A model generated the notes under the pieces. The model was not told the DNA's origin and made no database searches. It was given only the letters and a program-made list of their open reading frames with translations. The translations under genes were made by a program, and so were the position numbers. Source: Limnohabitans sp. TEGF004 (lineage in GTDB: Bacteria > Pseudomonadota > Gammaproteobacteria > Burkholderiales > Burkholderiaceae_C). Taken from it: DNA of 64,000 nt. Where the stretch lies: contig NZ_AP027056.1 in the NCBI RefSeq assembly GCF_027924965.1, forward strand, positions 372,001 through 436,000. The letters run 5' to 3'. The number at the start of each line of letters is the position of its first letter. The stretch's first letter is position 1. This document shows positions 7,171-17,067 of the stretch, one piece after another.

Positions 7171-10086
7171 TCACTGACACGATTCGCAGGTGGGATCATC
7201 CACACCGCAGAATTTAATGTCAGTGGCGGGGATGGCATTCATCTGTGCTTGCGCCGCAGCGGCTGCTGCTTCGAGTGCGTTCATACCACCTGCTGCTGGA
7301 CCCGAAGACACAGCATTGTGTGAGCCAGCTTGCACAGTTGATTTCTCAACTTGTTGTGCGCTGGAGGTGCGGAGGTAGTACGTGGTCTTCAAGCCGCGCA
7401 ACCAAGCGAGCTTGTAGGTCTCGTCGAGCTTTTTGCCTGACGCGCCAGCCATGTAGATGTTGAGAGACTGCGCTTGGTCAATCCACTTTTGACGACGTGA
7501 TGCGGCTTCCACCAACCAAGTGGGTTCGACTTCAAACGCCGTGGCGTACAAGGCTTTGACTTCCTGTGGCACGCGGTCGATGGGGCGCAGAGAGCCGTCG
7601 AAGTGTTTCAGGTCCATGACCATCACGTCGTCCCACAAACCAAGGCGCTTCAAGTCGTGCACCAAGTAGTGGTTGATGATGGTGAACTCGCCCGACAAGT
7701 TGGACTTGACGGACAAGTTGCCAAAGCAAGGTTCGATCGAGGCGTCCACACCAATGATGTTGGAGATGGTCGCGGTTGGTGCGATGGCCACGCAGTTGGA
7801 GTTGCGCATGCCGTCTTTGGCGATCTTGGCGCGCAAGGCGTCCCAGTCCATGGTCTTGCTGCGGTCGACTTCGAGGTAGCCCCCGCGTGCTTGGGCGAGC
7901 ATGTCGAGTGAGTCAATTGGCAAGATGCCTTTGTCCCACAACGAACCTTTGTAGCTGGCGTATTGGCCGCGTTCTTTGGCCAACTCAGACGATGCCCAGT
8001 AAGCGTAGTAGCAAACGGCTTCCATCGAGCGGTCAGCAAATTCAACCGCGGCTTGTGACGCATAAGGTACGCGCATTTCGTACAAGCTGTCTTGGAAGGC
8101 CATGATGCCCATGCCCACAGGACGGTGGCGCAGGTTGGAGTCACGCGCCTTTTTGACAGCGTAGTAGTTGATGTCGATCACGTTGTCGAGCATGCGCATG
8201 GCCACTTTGATGGTGCGCTTGAGCTTGTCATGGTCGAGTTCTTTGCCGTTAGGACCGTCTTTCAAGTGTTGAGACAGGTTGACGGAGCCCAAGTTACACA
8301 CCGCAGTTTCGGTGTCGCTGGTGTTGAGTGTGATCTCTGTACACAGGTTGGACGAGTGCACCACGCCCACGTGTTGTTGGGGTGAGCGCACGTTGCATGG
8401 GTCTTTGAACGTGATCCATGGGTGGCCTGTTTCAAACAACATGGTCAGCATCTTGCGCCACATGTCGCTGGCTTGCATGGTTTTGCTTGGCTTGATTTCG
8501 CCGCGCTTGGCTTTGGCTTCGTAGGCCACGTAGGCTTTTTCGAATTCGGCGCCGAACAAATCGTGCAAGTCAGGCACATCAGACGGAGAGAACAAAGTCC
8601 ACTCGCCTTTTTCCATCACGCGACGCATGAACAAGTCTGGAATCCAGTTGGCCGTGTTCATATCGTGCGTGCGACGGCGGTCGTCACCGGTGTTCTTGCG
8701 CAACTCGAGGAATTCTTCGATGTCCAAGTGCCATGTTTCGAGGTAGGTACACACAGCGCCCTTGCGCTTGCCGCCTTGGTTCACCGCCACGGCGGTGTCG
8801 TTGACCACTTTCAGGAATGGCACCACGCCTTGTGATTCGCCATTGGTGCCCTTGATGTGGCTGCCCAGAGCGCGCACGCGTGTCCAGTCGTTGCCCAAGC
8901 CGCCGGCAAATTTAGACAGCAAAGCGTTTTCTTTGATCAACTCATAGATGCCGTCCAAGTGGTCAGGCACGGTCGACAAGTAGCAGCTCGAGAGCTGTGA
9001 ACGCAAAGTACCGCTGTTGAACAGCGTAGGTGTGCTGGACATGAAGTCGAACGACGACAGAACTTCGTAGAACTCAATGGCGCGTGCCTCGCGATCCACT
9101 TCGTTGAGCGACAGGCCCATGGCCACGCGCATAAAGAAGGCTTGTGGCAATTCGATGCGGTTCTTGCGCACGTGCAAGAAATAGCGGTCATATAGGGTTT
9201 GCAGGCCGAGGTAATCAAATTGCAAATCACGGCTGGCTTTGAGGGCTGCACCCAAACGTGGCAGGTCGAACTGCAACATGGCTGGGTCGAGCAAGTCGTT
9301 GTCGACGCCTTTTTGGATGAATTGAGGGAAGTACTCAGCGTAGTGCTGGCCCATGTCGGCGTGCAGCACTTCTTTGCCCAGCACTTCTTTGGCGATGGTG
9401 TGCATCAACAAACGTGCGGTGGCGTAGGTGTAGTCTGGGTCTTTTTCGATCAGCGTACGTGTGGCCAAGATAGCGGCTTTGTACACCTCGTCCATGGGCA
9501 CGCCGTCGTACAGGTTGCGCATGGTTTCAGCCAAGATCGGGTCTGGTTTGACGTCTGCACCCAAGCCCGCGCACGAGTCGTTGATCAAACGCTTGAGGTT
9601 GTTCAGATCCAACGCCACGCGTTGGCCGTTGTCGATCACGTGCAACGTGGGAGCCGCAGGTGCTTGTTCTTCTTTGATGTGGGCACGTTCTTGGTTGCGG
9701 CTCTCGCGGTACAGCACGTAAGCACGGGCGATTTCGTGGTGACCACCGCGCATCAAACCCAATTCCACTTGGTCTTGCACGTCTTCAATATGGAAAGTAC
9801 CGCCGCCTGGACGTGAGCGCATCAAGGCGCGCACCACGGCTTGGGTGAGGGCTTCGACCATCTCGCGCACGCTGGCAGATGCGGCGCCTTGTGTGCCGTG
9901 CACGGCCAAAAAGGCTTTCATCATGGCGACGGCAATCTTGGCGGGTTCGAAAGGAACCACGGCGCCGTTGCGGCGAATGATTTGGTAATGGCTCAACATG
10001 GTGGGGGCGTCTGTGGCAGCACGGTCGTGCGCGACGGATGTGTGGCCCATAGATGTTGTGTGCACAGCGTTCTCAGCGGTTTGCAT
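7171..10086 (-). CDS. nrdA: Class Ia ribonucleoside-diphosphate reductase, alpha subunit
   Basis: The catalytic R1 subunit reduces ribonucleoside diphosphates to deoxy forms. An N-terminal ATP-cone (IIRRNGAVVPFEPAKIAVAMMKAF) implies dATP feedback control. The barrel contains NLCTEITLNTSDTETAVCNLGS, and the C-terminus ends in CESC, the mobile cysteine pair re-reduced by thioredoxin/glutaredoxin. The reading frame extends up to 10146, but I chose the ATG at 10086 (MQTAENAVHTTSM, 971 aa). It is preceded by AAGGAAG at good spacing, and the longer start would lie close to the promoter. NrdR boxes upstream indicate repression by NrdR-ATP/dATP. Confidence 0.95.
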   Translation of the reverse strand: MQTAENAVHTTSMGHTSVAHDRAATDAPTMLSHYQIIRRNGAVVPFEPAKIAVAMMKAFLAVHGTQGAASASVREMVEALTQAVVRALMRSRPGGGTFHIEDVQDQVELGLMRGGHHEIARAYVLYRESRNQERAHIKEEQAPAAPTLHVIDNGQRVALDLNNLKRLINDSCAGLGADVKPDPILAETMRNLYDGVPMDEVYKAAILATRTLIEKDPDYTYATARLLMHTIAKEVLGKEVLHADMGQHYAEYFPQFIQKGVDNDLLDPAMLQFDLPRLGAALKASRDLQFDYLGLQTLYDRYFLHVRKNRIELPQAFFMRVAMGLSLNEVDREARAIEFYEVLSSFDFMSSTPTLFNSGTLRSQLSSCYLSTVPDHLDGIYELIKENALLSKFAGGLGNDWTRVRALGSHIKGTNGESQGVVPFLKVVNDTAVAVNQGGKRKGAVCTYLETWHLDIEEFLELRKNTGDDRRRTHDMNTANWIPDLFMRRVMEKGEWTLFSPSDVPDLHDLFGAEFEKAYVAYEAKAKRGEIKPSKTMQASDMWRKMLTMLFETGHPWITFKDPCNVRSPQQHVGVVHSSNLCTEITLNTSDTETAVCNLGSVNLSQHLKDGPNGKELDHDKLKRTIKVAMRMLDNVIDINYYAVKKARDSNLRHRPVGMGIMAFQDSLYEMRVPYASQAAVEFADRSMEAVCYYAYWASSELAKERGQYASYKGSLWDKGILPIDSLDMLAQARGGYLEVDRSKTMDWDALRAKIAKDGMRNSNCVAIAPTATISNIIGVDASIEPCFGNLSVKSNLSGEFTIINHYLVHDLKRLGLWDDVMVMDLKHFDGSLRPIDRVPQEVKALYATAFEVEPTWLVEAASRRQKWIDQAQSLNIYMAGASGKKLDETYKLAWLRGLKTTYYLRTSSAQQVEKSTVQAGSHNAVSSGPAAGGMNALEAAAAAAQAQMNAIPATDIKFCGVDDPTCESCQ

Positions 10087-10164
10087 GTCTTTTTTCTTCC
10101 TTGTGAGCAGGTCAATCGTGCGTAGAAAAAGTGGTGTCTTGACCACTTCTTAAAAATCAAGTCG

Positions 10165-10212
10165 ACACTATATCTGGTGTTGGATGGTGTGCCAATACGC
10201 TACCGGTAGTGT
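10165..10212 (-). promoter_or_regulatory. Two NrdR boxes upstream of nrdA
   Basis: Box 1 at 10165-10180 reads ACACTATATCTGGTGT, a close match to the NrdR consensus (ACAC-AT-rich-GTGT). Box 2 at 10197-10212 reads ACGCTACCGGTAGTGT and is weaker. Their starts are 32 bp apart, about three helical turns, the spacing known for NrdR box pairs. Box 1 covers the -10 element and box 2 lies just upstream of the -35. Confidence 0.85.
10167..10195 (-). promoter_or_regulatory. Sigma-70 promoter of nrdAB
   Basis: On the minus strand a -35 element TTGGCA (10195-10190) and a -10 element TATAGT (10172-10167) are separated by 17 bp. This gives a 5' leader of roughly 75 nt before the chosen nrdA start. The -10 is embedded in NrdR box 1. 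The rest of the gene-free stretch 10087-10438, notably 10213-10438, shows no feature that I can support. Confidence 0.7.
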
Positions 10213-10438
10213 TTTGGTAGGAAATGCTTACATTTTAAATGTCGCCCAATCACCTGTGTTGCAGACGTGTTTTATTGCACTGGCGTGAGCTCAGTCGTGG
10301 CGGGCGATTGAATTGCAAAATCAAGCGTGGACGTGGTGTTTAGAGTGATTTGCTGCGCTGATGCGCATGGCGTCTAAGAGAGAAATGAGAGCGCACAAAA
10401 ACCGTGCAACACAACTTTTTTTATGAAATGACGAAAAA

Positions 10439-11008
10439 TTAATTTTTCTGCGGAAAGCTTTTTTCAGACCAGCCCAAAGACTGCTGCAAAAGTATCCAAT
10501 CAAACCCGGTGCCTGGGTCTTGTTTGCGATCGGGCGCCACATGTTCGTGGCCTGCCATGTGATGCAATTTGTAGTGTTGTGCGATGGCTGCGCACAAACT
10601 GCTGAGGGTTTCGTACTGAGGTGCTTCAAAGGTGTGGCCTTCTAAGCCTTCGAGTTCGATGCCAATCGAAAAGTCGTTGCAGTTGTCGCGCCCTTGGTAG
10701 CTAGAGCGCCCCGCGTGCCATGCGCGGTCATCGCAGCTGACGAATTGAATCAGTGCGCCATCGCGACGAATCACAAAATGGGCCGACACCTCAGCGCCGC
10801 GAATTTGCTGGAAGTAGGGGTGTGCATCCCAATCGAGCGTGTTGGTGAACAAGGCTTCAATTTCAGGCCCGCCGTATTGCCCTGGTGGCAGGCTGATGGA
10901 GTGCAGCACCACCAAATCAATCGAGATGTTGGCGGGGCGCGGTCCAAAGTTAGGCGAGGGCGTGTGCTTGGCAAAGCGATACCAGCCATCGCACCACAAA
11001 GTGGTCAT
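10439..11008 (-). CDS. ampD: 1,6-anhydro-N-acetylmuramyl-L-alanine amidase
   Basis: The 189-aa protein is an amidase_2-fold zinc enzyme of cytosolic peptidoglycan recycling. It cleaves the peptide from anhydro-muropeptides. Expected zinc ligands appear in VVLHSISLP (His) and GHEHVAPDRKQDPG (His and Asp), with SIGIELEG in the core. The frame is open to 11110, but I chose the ATG at 11008 (MTTLWCDGWYRFAKHTPSPN). It gives the normal AmpD N-terminus and is preceded by AAGG. It starts 4 nt after the stop of the small membrane gene upstream. Confidence 0.93.
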   Translation of the reverse strand: MTTLWCDGWYRFAKHTPSPNFGPRPANISIDLVVLHSISLPPGQYGGPEIEALFTNTLDWDAHPYFQQIRGAEVSAHFVIRRDGALIQFVSCDDRAWHAGRSSYQGRDNCNDFSIGIELEGLEGHTFEAPQYETLSSLCAAIAQHYKLHHMAGHEHVAPDRKQDPGTGFDWILLQQSLGWSEKSFPQKN

Positions 11009-11012
11009 GGCA

Positions 11013-11225
11013 TCAGCCTTCATGGCTGTCGCGGTGCGCAGCGCTGCAATACAGGCCACGTGCGCCATGGACCGCATCGTCCTCCGGCACATGGGTGCCG
11101 CAGTGGGCACAAGGCACCATGGTTTGTGGGCCTGATGGTTTGCGGGGGGCTTGGTCAGGTTTTCGCTGTTGGCGAATCCACCAAATACCGGCTAAGACGG
11201 CGAGTAGCAGAACGAGGTACTTCAT
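11013..11225 (-). CDS. Small membrane-anchored protein with Cys/His motif (PP0621-like)
   Basis: The 70-aa protein has one N-terminal hydrophobic helix (MKYLVLLLAVLAGIWWIRQQ), a basic linker and a C-terminal Cys-rich segment (PCAHCGTHVPEDDAV, GLYCSAAHRD) that could bind one metal ion. It resembles the small PP0621-type proteins found beside ampD. The function is unknown. Its ATG overlaps the stop of the ypjD-like gene by 4 nt, so the three leftward genes (ypjD-like, this gene, ampD) look like one operon. Confidence 0.8.
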   Translation of the reverse strand: MKYLVLLLAVLAGIWWIRQQRKPDQAPRKPSGPQTMVPCAHCGTHVPEDDAVHGARGLYCSAAHRDSHEG

Positions 11226-12034
11226 GCCACGCGTCCCAACACCACTTCCAGTACAAAGCGTGAACCCGCATAGCCCAGCAGCAGCAAGCCAGTGCCGATG
11301 TAGAGCACGCGCACTGCTTTGCGGCCACGCCAGCCAAAGCGGCTACGACCTACCAACAACACGGCAAAAGTAACCCATGACAGCAGCGAGAAGACGGTTT
11401 TGTGGTCCCAGCGCCAAGCGGCTTGGTCGCCATACAAGGCGTCACCAAACAACCAACCTGCCGCCAAGGTGGCCGTGAGTAGCACAAAACCAGCGGTGAC
11501 AAAGCGAAAAGTCAAGCGCTCTAGCGTGAGCAAGGGCAAGCCCACATGGGTATCAGCACCCATACGCATGTTCTTTTCAGCGCGGGTCATCAGCCATGCA
11601 TGCACCACGGCAGCGGCAAACAAACCGTAAGAAGCGACGCCTAAAGCCAAGTGCAAAGGCAGCAAGGGCGAGGTTTGGGTGTGCAGCGATGTGCCAGGAA
11701 ACGCAGCCGCCAACACCACCACAGCCGCGCCCACGATAGACAGCGTCCAGCGTGTGCGCAGTTGCGGAAACCAGTGTTGCTCCAGCACATAAAACGTGAG
11801 CATCAGCCAAGCCGTGACGGACAGCGCAGGTGCAAAACCAAAGCGCAAGCCACCGTCTTGAGGTGCAAACAAAGCGAACACCAAGCCCAAACCGTGCAGC
11901 GCCCATGGCACGCTCAACAGGCGGTGCCCCATGTCGGGCGCGACGCGGGGGCCGATCAGGGCGGTCAACGCATAGGCCGCCGCCGTGGGCAGTGCGAGCC
12001 AAAGGTTGAGCGGGATGTCGCTGGCTAAAATCAT
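11222..12034 (-). CDS. CcsA/YpjD-family inner-membrane protein
   Basis: The 270-aa protein is very hydrophobic, with about eight predicted membrane helices, and fits the cytochrome c assembly (CcsA/HemX-like) family. It lies divergently next to ffh, the same neighbourhood as ypjD in E. coli. That favours the YpjD branch over a true cytochrome c synthetase component. No tryptophan-rich WWD motif of CcmC/CcsA type is evident. The role is uncertain. Confidence 0.8.
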   Translation of the reverse strand: MILASDIPLNLWLALPTAAAYALTALIGPRVAPDMGHRLLSVPWALHGLGLVFALFAPQDGGLRFGFAPALSVTAWLMLTFYVLEQHWFPQLRTRWTLSIVGAAVVVLAAAFPGTSLHTQTSPLLPLHLALGVASYGLFAAAVVHAWLMTRAEKNMRMGADTHVGLPLLTLERLTFRFVTAGFVLLTATLAAGWLFGDALYGDQAAWRWDHKTVFSLLSWVTFAVLLVGRSRFGWRGRKAVRVLYIGTGLLLLGYAGSRFVLEVVLGRVA

Positions 12035-12091
12035 GACAACAGTTTAGCGTTTCGCTACACACGAAAAACCAAGCCCTATCAAGGGGTACCT

Positions 12092-13474
12092 ATGGCCTCA
12101 GCCCTTACCGACAAACTCTCGCGCCTCGTCAAGCACATCAGCGGACAGGCGCGCATCACCGAAAGCAACGTGGCCGACATGTTGCGCGAGGTGCGCATGG
12201 CCTTGCTCGAAGCCGACGTGGCCTTGCCTGTAGTGCGCGATTTCATCGCCCGCGTCAAAGAAAAAGCCCTCGGCCAAGAGGTGATTGGCTCCTTGCAGCC
12301 CGGACAAGCTTTGGTGGCCATCGTCAACCAAGAGTTGGCCGCCACCATGGGCGAAGGTGTGAGCGACTTGAACCTCGCCGCCCAGCCCCCCGCCGTGATT
12401 TTGATGGCCGGTTTGCAAGGTGCGGGTAAAACCACTACCACCGCTAAGCTGGCGCGTTGGCTCATCAACCAGCGCAAGAAAAAAGTGCTCACCGTTTCAG
12501 GCGACGTGTACCGCCCAGCTGCGATTGAGCAGCTCAAGACCGTCACCGCCCAAGCCGGTGCTGAGTGGTTCCCAAGTTCACCCGACCAAAAACCAGCCGA
12601 CATTGCCCGCGCTGCGCTGGACTACGCACGTAAACATTACTTTGATGTGTTGCTTGTTGATACGGCTGGTCGCTTGGCCATTGACGAAGCCTTGATGGCT
12701 GAGATCAAAGACTTGCACAGCGTGTTGAACCCGATTGAAACCTTGTTCGTGGTCGATGCCATGCAAGGTCAAGACGCCATCAACACGGCCAAGGCCTTCA
12801 GCGATGCGCTGCCCTTGACCGGCATTGTGTTGACCAAACTTGATGGCGATTCACGTGGCGGTGCTGCCTTGTCGGTGCGTCAAATCACGGGTGCGCCCAT
12901 CAAGTTTGCGGGTACCAGCGAGAAACTCGATGGTTTGGAACTGTTCGATGCCAACCGCCATGCAGGCCGCGTGTTGGGCATGGGCGACATCTTGGCCTTG
13001 GTCGAGCAAGTCACCGCCGGTGTTGACATGGCGGCTGCGCAAAAGCTGGCCGAGAAGGTCAAGCGCGGCGATGCGTTTGACTTGAACGACTTCCTCGCAC
13101 AAATTCAGCAAATGCGTTCCATGGGCGGCTTGTCCAACATCATGGATAAATTGCCCACGCAAATGGCGGCCAAAGCCGGCCAAGTGGACATGGACAAGGC
13201 CGAGAAAGACATTGGCCGCAAGCAAGGCATCATCCACAGCATGACGCCGCTGGAGCGCCGCAAGCCCGACCTCATCAAAGCCACGCGCAAGCGCCGCATT
13301 GCTGCGGGTGCCGGTGTGCAAGTGCAAGACGTGAACCGCTTGCTCAAAGAGTTTGAGCAAATGCAAAGCATGATGAAGAAGATGAGCGGCGGCGGCATGA
13401 TGAAGATGATGAAAAAGCTCGGTGGCATGAAAGGCATGATGGGCGGCGGTGGCGGCTTTCCAGGCATGCGTTGA
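12092..13474 (+). CDS. ffh: Signal recognition particle protein
   Basis: The 460-aa SRP54 GTPase binds signal sequences of nascent membrane proteins and 4.5S RNA, and docks at FtsY. The N domain is followed by the G domain with GLQGAGKTTTTAKLA (P-loop), DTAGRLAID and TKLDGDSRGG. A C-terminal Met-rich M domain ends in MKKMSGGGMMKMMKKLGG. Length and architecture are normal. It is divergent from the ypjD-like gene. Confidence 0.97.
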   Translation: MASALTDKLSRLVKHISGQARITESNVADMLREVRMALLEADVALPVVRDFIARVKEKALGQEVIGSLQPGQALVAIVNQELAATMGEGVSDLNLAAQPPAVILMAGLQGAGKTTTTAKLARWLINQRKKKVLTVSGDVYRPAAIEQLKTVTAQAGAEWFPSSPDQKPADIARAALDYARKHYFDVLLVDTAGRLAIDEALMAEIKDLHSVLNPIETLFVVDAMQGQDAINTAKAFSDALPLTGIVLTKLDGDSRGGAALSVRQITGAPIKFAGTSEKLDGLELFDANRHAGRVLGMGDILALVEQVTAGVDMAAAQKLAEKVKRGDAFDLNDFLAQIQQMRSMGGLSNIMDKLPTQMAAKAGQVDMDKAEKDIGRKQGIIHSMTPLERRKPDLIKATRKRRIAAGAGVQVQDVNRLLKEFEQMQSMMKKMSGGGMMKMMKKLGGMKGMMGGGGGFPGMR

Positions 13475-13492
13475 AGCTCTCGCGCTTAAAAC

Positions 13493-13528
13493 AAAAAGCC
13501 CTGAAACCTCGCGGTCTCAGGGCTTTTT
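13493..13528. terminator. Bidirectional terminator between ffh and miaB
   Basis: AAAAAGCCCTGA and TCAGGGCTTTTT form a stem with A and T tracts on the two sides. It can therefore end both the rightward ffh transcript and the leftward miaB transcript. Confidence 0.9.
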
Positions 13529-13550
13529 CAATGTTTGACGGCAGCGGACT

Positions 13551-14894
<1,344 letters not shown>

Positions 14895-15157
14895 GGCTGA
14901 GCCTCCCCGTGGGGATAAAAGCAGCGGTTCATGGTGTTGATCCAGAGGCTGTGGAAGAAGTTTGCAATTGTAGTGTTGGCGAGGTGTCAGCTTCTTTTGC
15001 GCACGTTTATTGCTTTTATCAGTTGCGGCAATAATTCGCCGTCTGTTGTGGGAATTAAAGCTTGTGTCACATCAAGCCGATACCCACTGACCTGCCCAAA
15101 CAGGGGCGTGCGCTGCGCGTTGCTGTTTGGCTTTATCAAATGCACCCACTCAAGTGA

Positions 15158-16363
15158 ATGGCCATGAAAAAATATTTACGACTGATCATTGAAATCGTCA
15201 TGGGTCTGCTGCTCGCAGGCGCTTTGGCGTTCGGCTACTGGAGCTACACCGGTAAGAACCACATCATGAGCGAGCTGACCGAGGCCAGCGAAGGCGCGAC
15301 CGAGGCCCAAGAAGAACTCGAAAAGCTGACCAAGGAATTGGAAGAAGCCAAAGAGAAGCTCGAAGAGCTTGAGCCAGCAGCCCAGCAGATGATGGCTGTC
15401 AAAGAATCGTTCACCAATGGCATCGTGTTGCAAGACTACGAAGCCTTCATCAAGGCCCAAAAAGGCCCCGTGACCAGCGAACGCCAATTGGGCTTGGGCG
15501 CATTGCGATTGTTGACCAAAGGCGCTGAAGACCCAGACACCATCAGCGCATTCCAAAAGGCGCTGGAGATGGCCGAGTGGTCATCGCGCGTCAAATCCAT
15601 CTGTGCCGCGCAAAACGCGTTGGCCGCAGCTGGTCAAAAAGTGAAAGTCTTGGCTGATTGCGCCGCTGAGAAGCCAGAAGCCAAGGCCCACAAAAAAGGC
15701 CATGCCGTTCATTGGGACTACGCTGGCGAGATGGGCCCAGAGAACTGGGGCGATGAATTCCCCACCTGCGGCAAAGGCATGAAGCAATCGCCTTTGAACA
15801 TCACCGGTCCTTTCGAGAAGTCGAAAGACGTGTTGGTGGTCAACTACAAAGAAGGCCCGCTGAAAATTTTGAACAACGGCCACACCATCCAAGTGAACGT
15901 GGAGCCCGGCAGCACTTTGAAGATCAACAAGGATGTGTACAACCTGTTGCAATTCCACTTCCACCGTCCTAGCGAAGAACAAATTGACGGCAAACCCATG
16001 GCCATGGTGGCGCACTTTGTGCACAAAAACGCCGAAGGCAAGTTGGCTGTGTTGGGCGTCTTGCTCAACGACGGCAAAGACAACGCGGCCATCCAAACGC
16101 TGTGGAACAACGCACCCAAGGCCGAAGGCCCAGAGGTGGTGGTGGATAAGGTCAAGTTTGACCCTAGCAGCTTGGTGCCCGCTGCGTTGACGCACTACAG
16201 CTACGAAGGTTCATTGACCACGCCCCCTTGTACAGAAGGCGTGAACTTCTACATCCTGAAGACGCCTGTGGACATCGGCAAGAAGCAAGTGGTGGACTTC
16301 CCCTTCAAGCGCAATGCACGTCCTGTGCAGCCTTTGAACGGTCGCAAGATCAACGCGAACTGA
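15158..16363 (+). CDS. Membrane-anchored coiled-coil / alpha-carbonic anhydrase
   Basis: The 401-aa protein has three parts. An N-terminal membrane helix (about residues 4-28) is followed by a strongly charged Glu/Lys/Leu coiled coil (about 35-75, e.g. EELEKLTKELEEAKEKLEEL). The C-terminal alpha-type carbonic anhydrase domain runs from about residue 180. Zinc ligands are His267 and His269 (FHFH) and His286 (MVAHFVH). The spacing (+2, +17) is that of bacterial alpha-CAs such as the Neisseria enzyme. KQSPLNI and GSLTTPPCTEGV are also conserved. The enzyme probably faces the periplasm and interconverts CO2 and bicarbonate. The anchor plus coiled coil is unusual, since typical bacterial alpha-CAs are simple secreted proteins. 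The start may instead be the ATG at 15164. Confidence 0.88.
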   Translation: MAMKKYLRLIIEIVMGLLLAGALAFGYWSYTGKNHIMSELTEASEGATEAQEELEKLTKELEEAKEKLEELEPAAQQMMAVKESFTNGIVLQDYEAFIKAQKGPVTSERQLGLGALRLLTKGAEDPDTISAFQKALEMAEWSSRVKSICAAQNALAAAGQKVKVLADCAAEKPEAKAHKKGHAVHWDYAGEMGPENWGDEFPTCGKGMKQSPLNITGPFEKSKDVLVVNYKEGPLKILNNGHTIQVNVEPGSTLKINKDVYNLLQFHFHRPSEEQIDGKPMAMVAHFVHKNAEGKLAVLGVLLNDGKDNAAIQTLWNNAPKAEGPEVVVDKVKFDPSSLVPAALTHYSYEGSLTTPPCTEGVNFYILKTPVDIGKKQVVDFPFKRNARPVQPLNGRKINAN

Positions 16364-16409
16364 TCGCACTTCTCATGCGCTGAAGTTTTAGCGCGTTGAG
16401 TTCAAACCA

Positions 16410-16446
16410 AAACGCCTGCTCTGATTAGTCAGAGCAGGCGTTTTTT
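16410..16446 (+). terminator. Strong Rho-independent terminator after the carbonic anhydrase gene
   Basis: Arms ACGCCTGCTCTGA and TCAGAGCAGGCGT enclose a 4-nt loop (TTAG) and are followed by six T. An A tract on the left also makes it usable for the convergent minus-strand gene at 16490-16927. Confidence 0.92.
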
Positions 16447-16489
16447 ATGGTGAATGCCGCTGTGCGTGTCGTTCGACCGCACTACGGGC

Positions 16490-16927
16490 TCACGTCAGCT
16501 TAGGTGGCGGCGAGGGCAGGGTGTAGAGCAAAGGCATGGCAACCGCCACTAACAAGAACACCATCACCACAAAAATCAAGAGCAACTTGAAGAATTCAGG
16601 CGAGTCGGGGAATTTGGGTTTGGGCGGTGGCGCTTGTTCAACCTTGATGGCAGGCAGTTGCATGCCCGCATGATCGCCCACTGCACGGGAGCGAAACACA
16701 TTCACGATCGGCATGCCGTTGGCTTGTGCACCGCTCAGGGTGACGGCGATTTTCAAAGCGGCTTGCACTTTCAACTCTGGCGTCTCAAATTGGCCGTGCT
16801 CAGCTGCTTCAAGCTCACGCACTTGGGCTTCGGTCAGGCCGCACAAACGCGCGACGCGCGCGTGATCCAGCTTGCAAAGTGCACGCAGGCGAAGCATGGC
16901 TTGGGGGTCGATCAGATGGGCATTCAT
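16490..16927 (-). CDS. Hypothetical protein: N-terminal helix-turn-helix-like region, C-terminal membrane helix
   Basis: I do not recognise a family. The 145-aa protein begins with a helical region resembling a small HTH (LDHARVARLCGLTEAQVRELEAAE). A middle part of unclear fold and a Pro/Lys-rich linker (EQAPPPKPKFPDSPE) follow. One C-terminal hydrophobic helix (FFKLLLIFVVMVFLLVAVAMPLL) and a short tail end it. The layout resembles a cytoplasmic, membrane-tethered DNA-binding protein in the broad style of RodZ, but the topology is only inferred. It stands alone, converging on the carbonic anhydrase terminator. Confidence 0.65.
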   Translation of the reverse strand: MNAHLIDPQAMLRLRALCKLDHARVARLCGLTEAQVRELEAAEHGQFETPELKVQAALKIAVTLSGAQANGMPIVNVFRSRAVGDHAGMQLPAIKVEQAPPPKPKFPDSPEFFKLLLIFVVMVFLLVAVAMPLLYTLPSPPPKLT

Positions 16928-16969
16928 AGGCCTTGCAAAGGTTGATATTTATCGCGTTGAGGGGCATGA

Positions 16970-17023
16970 CATACGCCAGTAAGCGTATGGACCTACCTGT
17001 TGTTTCTCATGACAATCTTGTCA
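16970..17023. promoter_or_regulatory. Two inverted repeats upstream of the TetR-like gene (candidate operators)
   Basis: CATACGC (16970-16976) and GCGTATG (16983-16989) form one inverted repeat. TGACAA-TC-TTGTCA (17010-17023) forms a second, tighter palindrome of the size typical for TetR-family operators. Both lie between the HTH-membrane gene and the rightward regulator gene. Binding is an inference. Confidence 0.45.
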
Positions 17024-17067
17024 GATTTCTCAATTGCAACACCACTTAATCACTTTTTTAATTTTCG

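Noticed and set aside
10433..10448. AT palindrome GAAAAATT/AATTTTTC at the ampD stop
   Set aside because: Only A/T pairs at a coding end; too weak to call a terminator or operator.
14931..15167. 78-codon frame in the gap between miaB and the carbonic anhydrase gene
   Set aside because: No ribosome site, no family, Cys/Arg-rich random look, and it overlaps the next start. I regard the gap as a promoter region without a supported gene.
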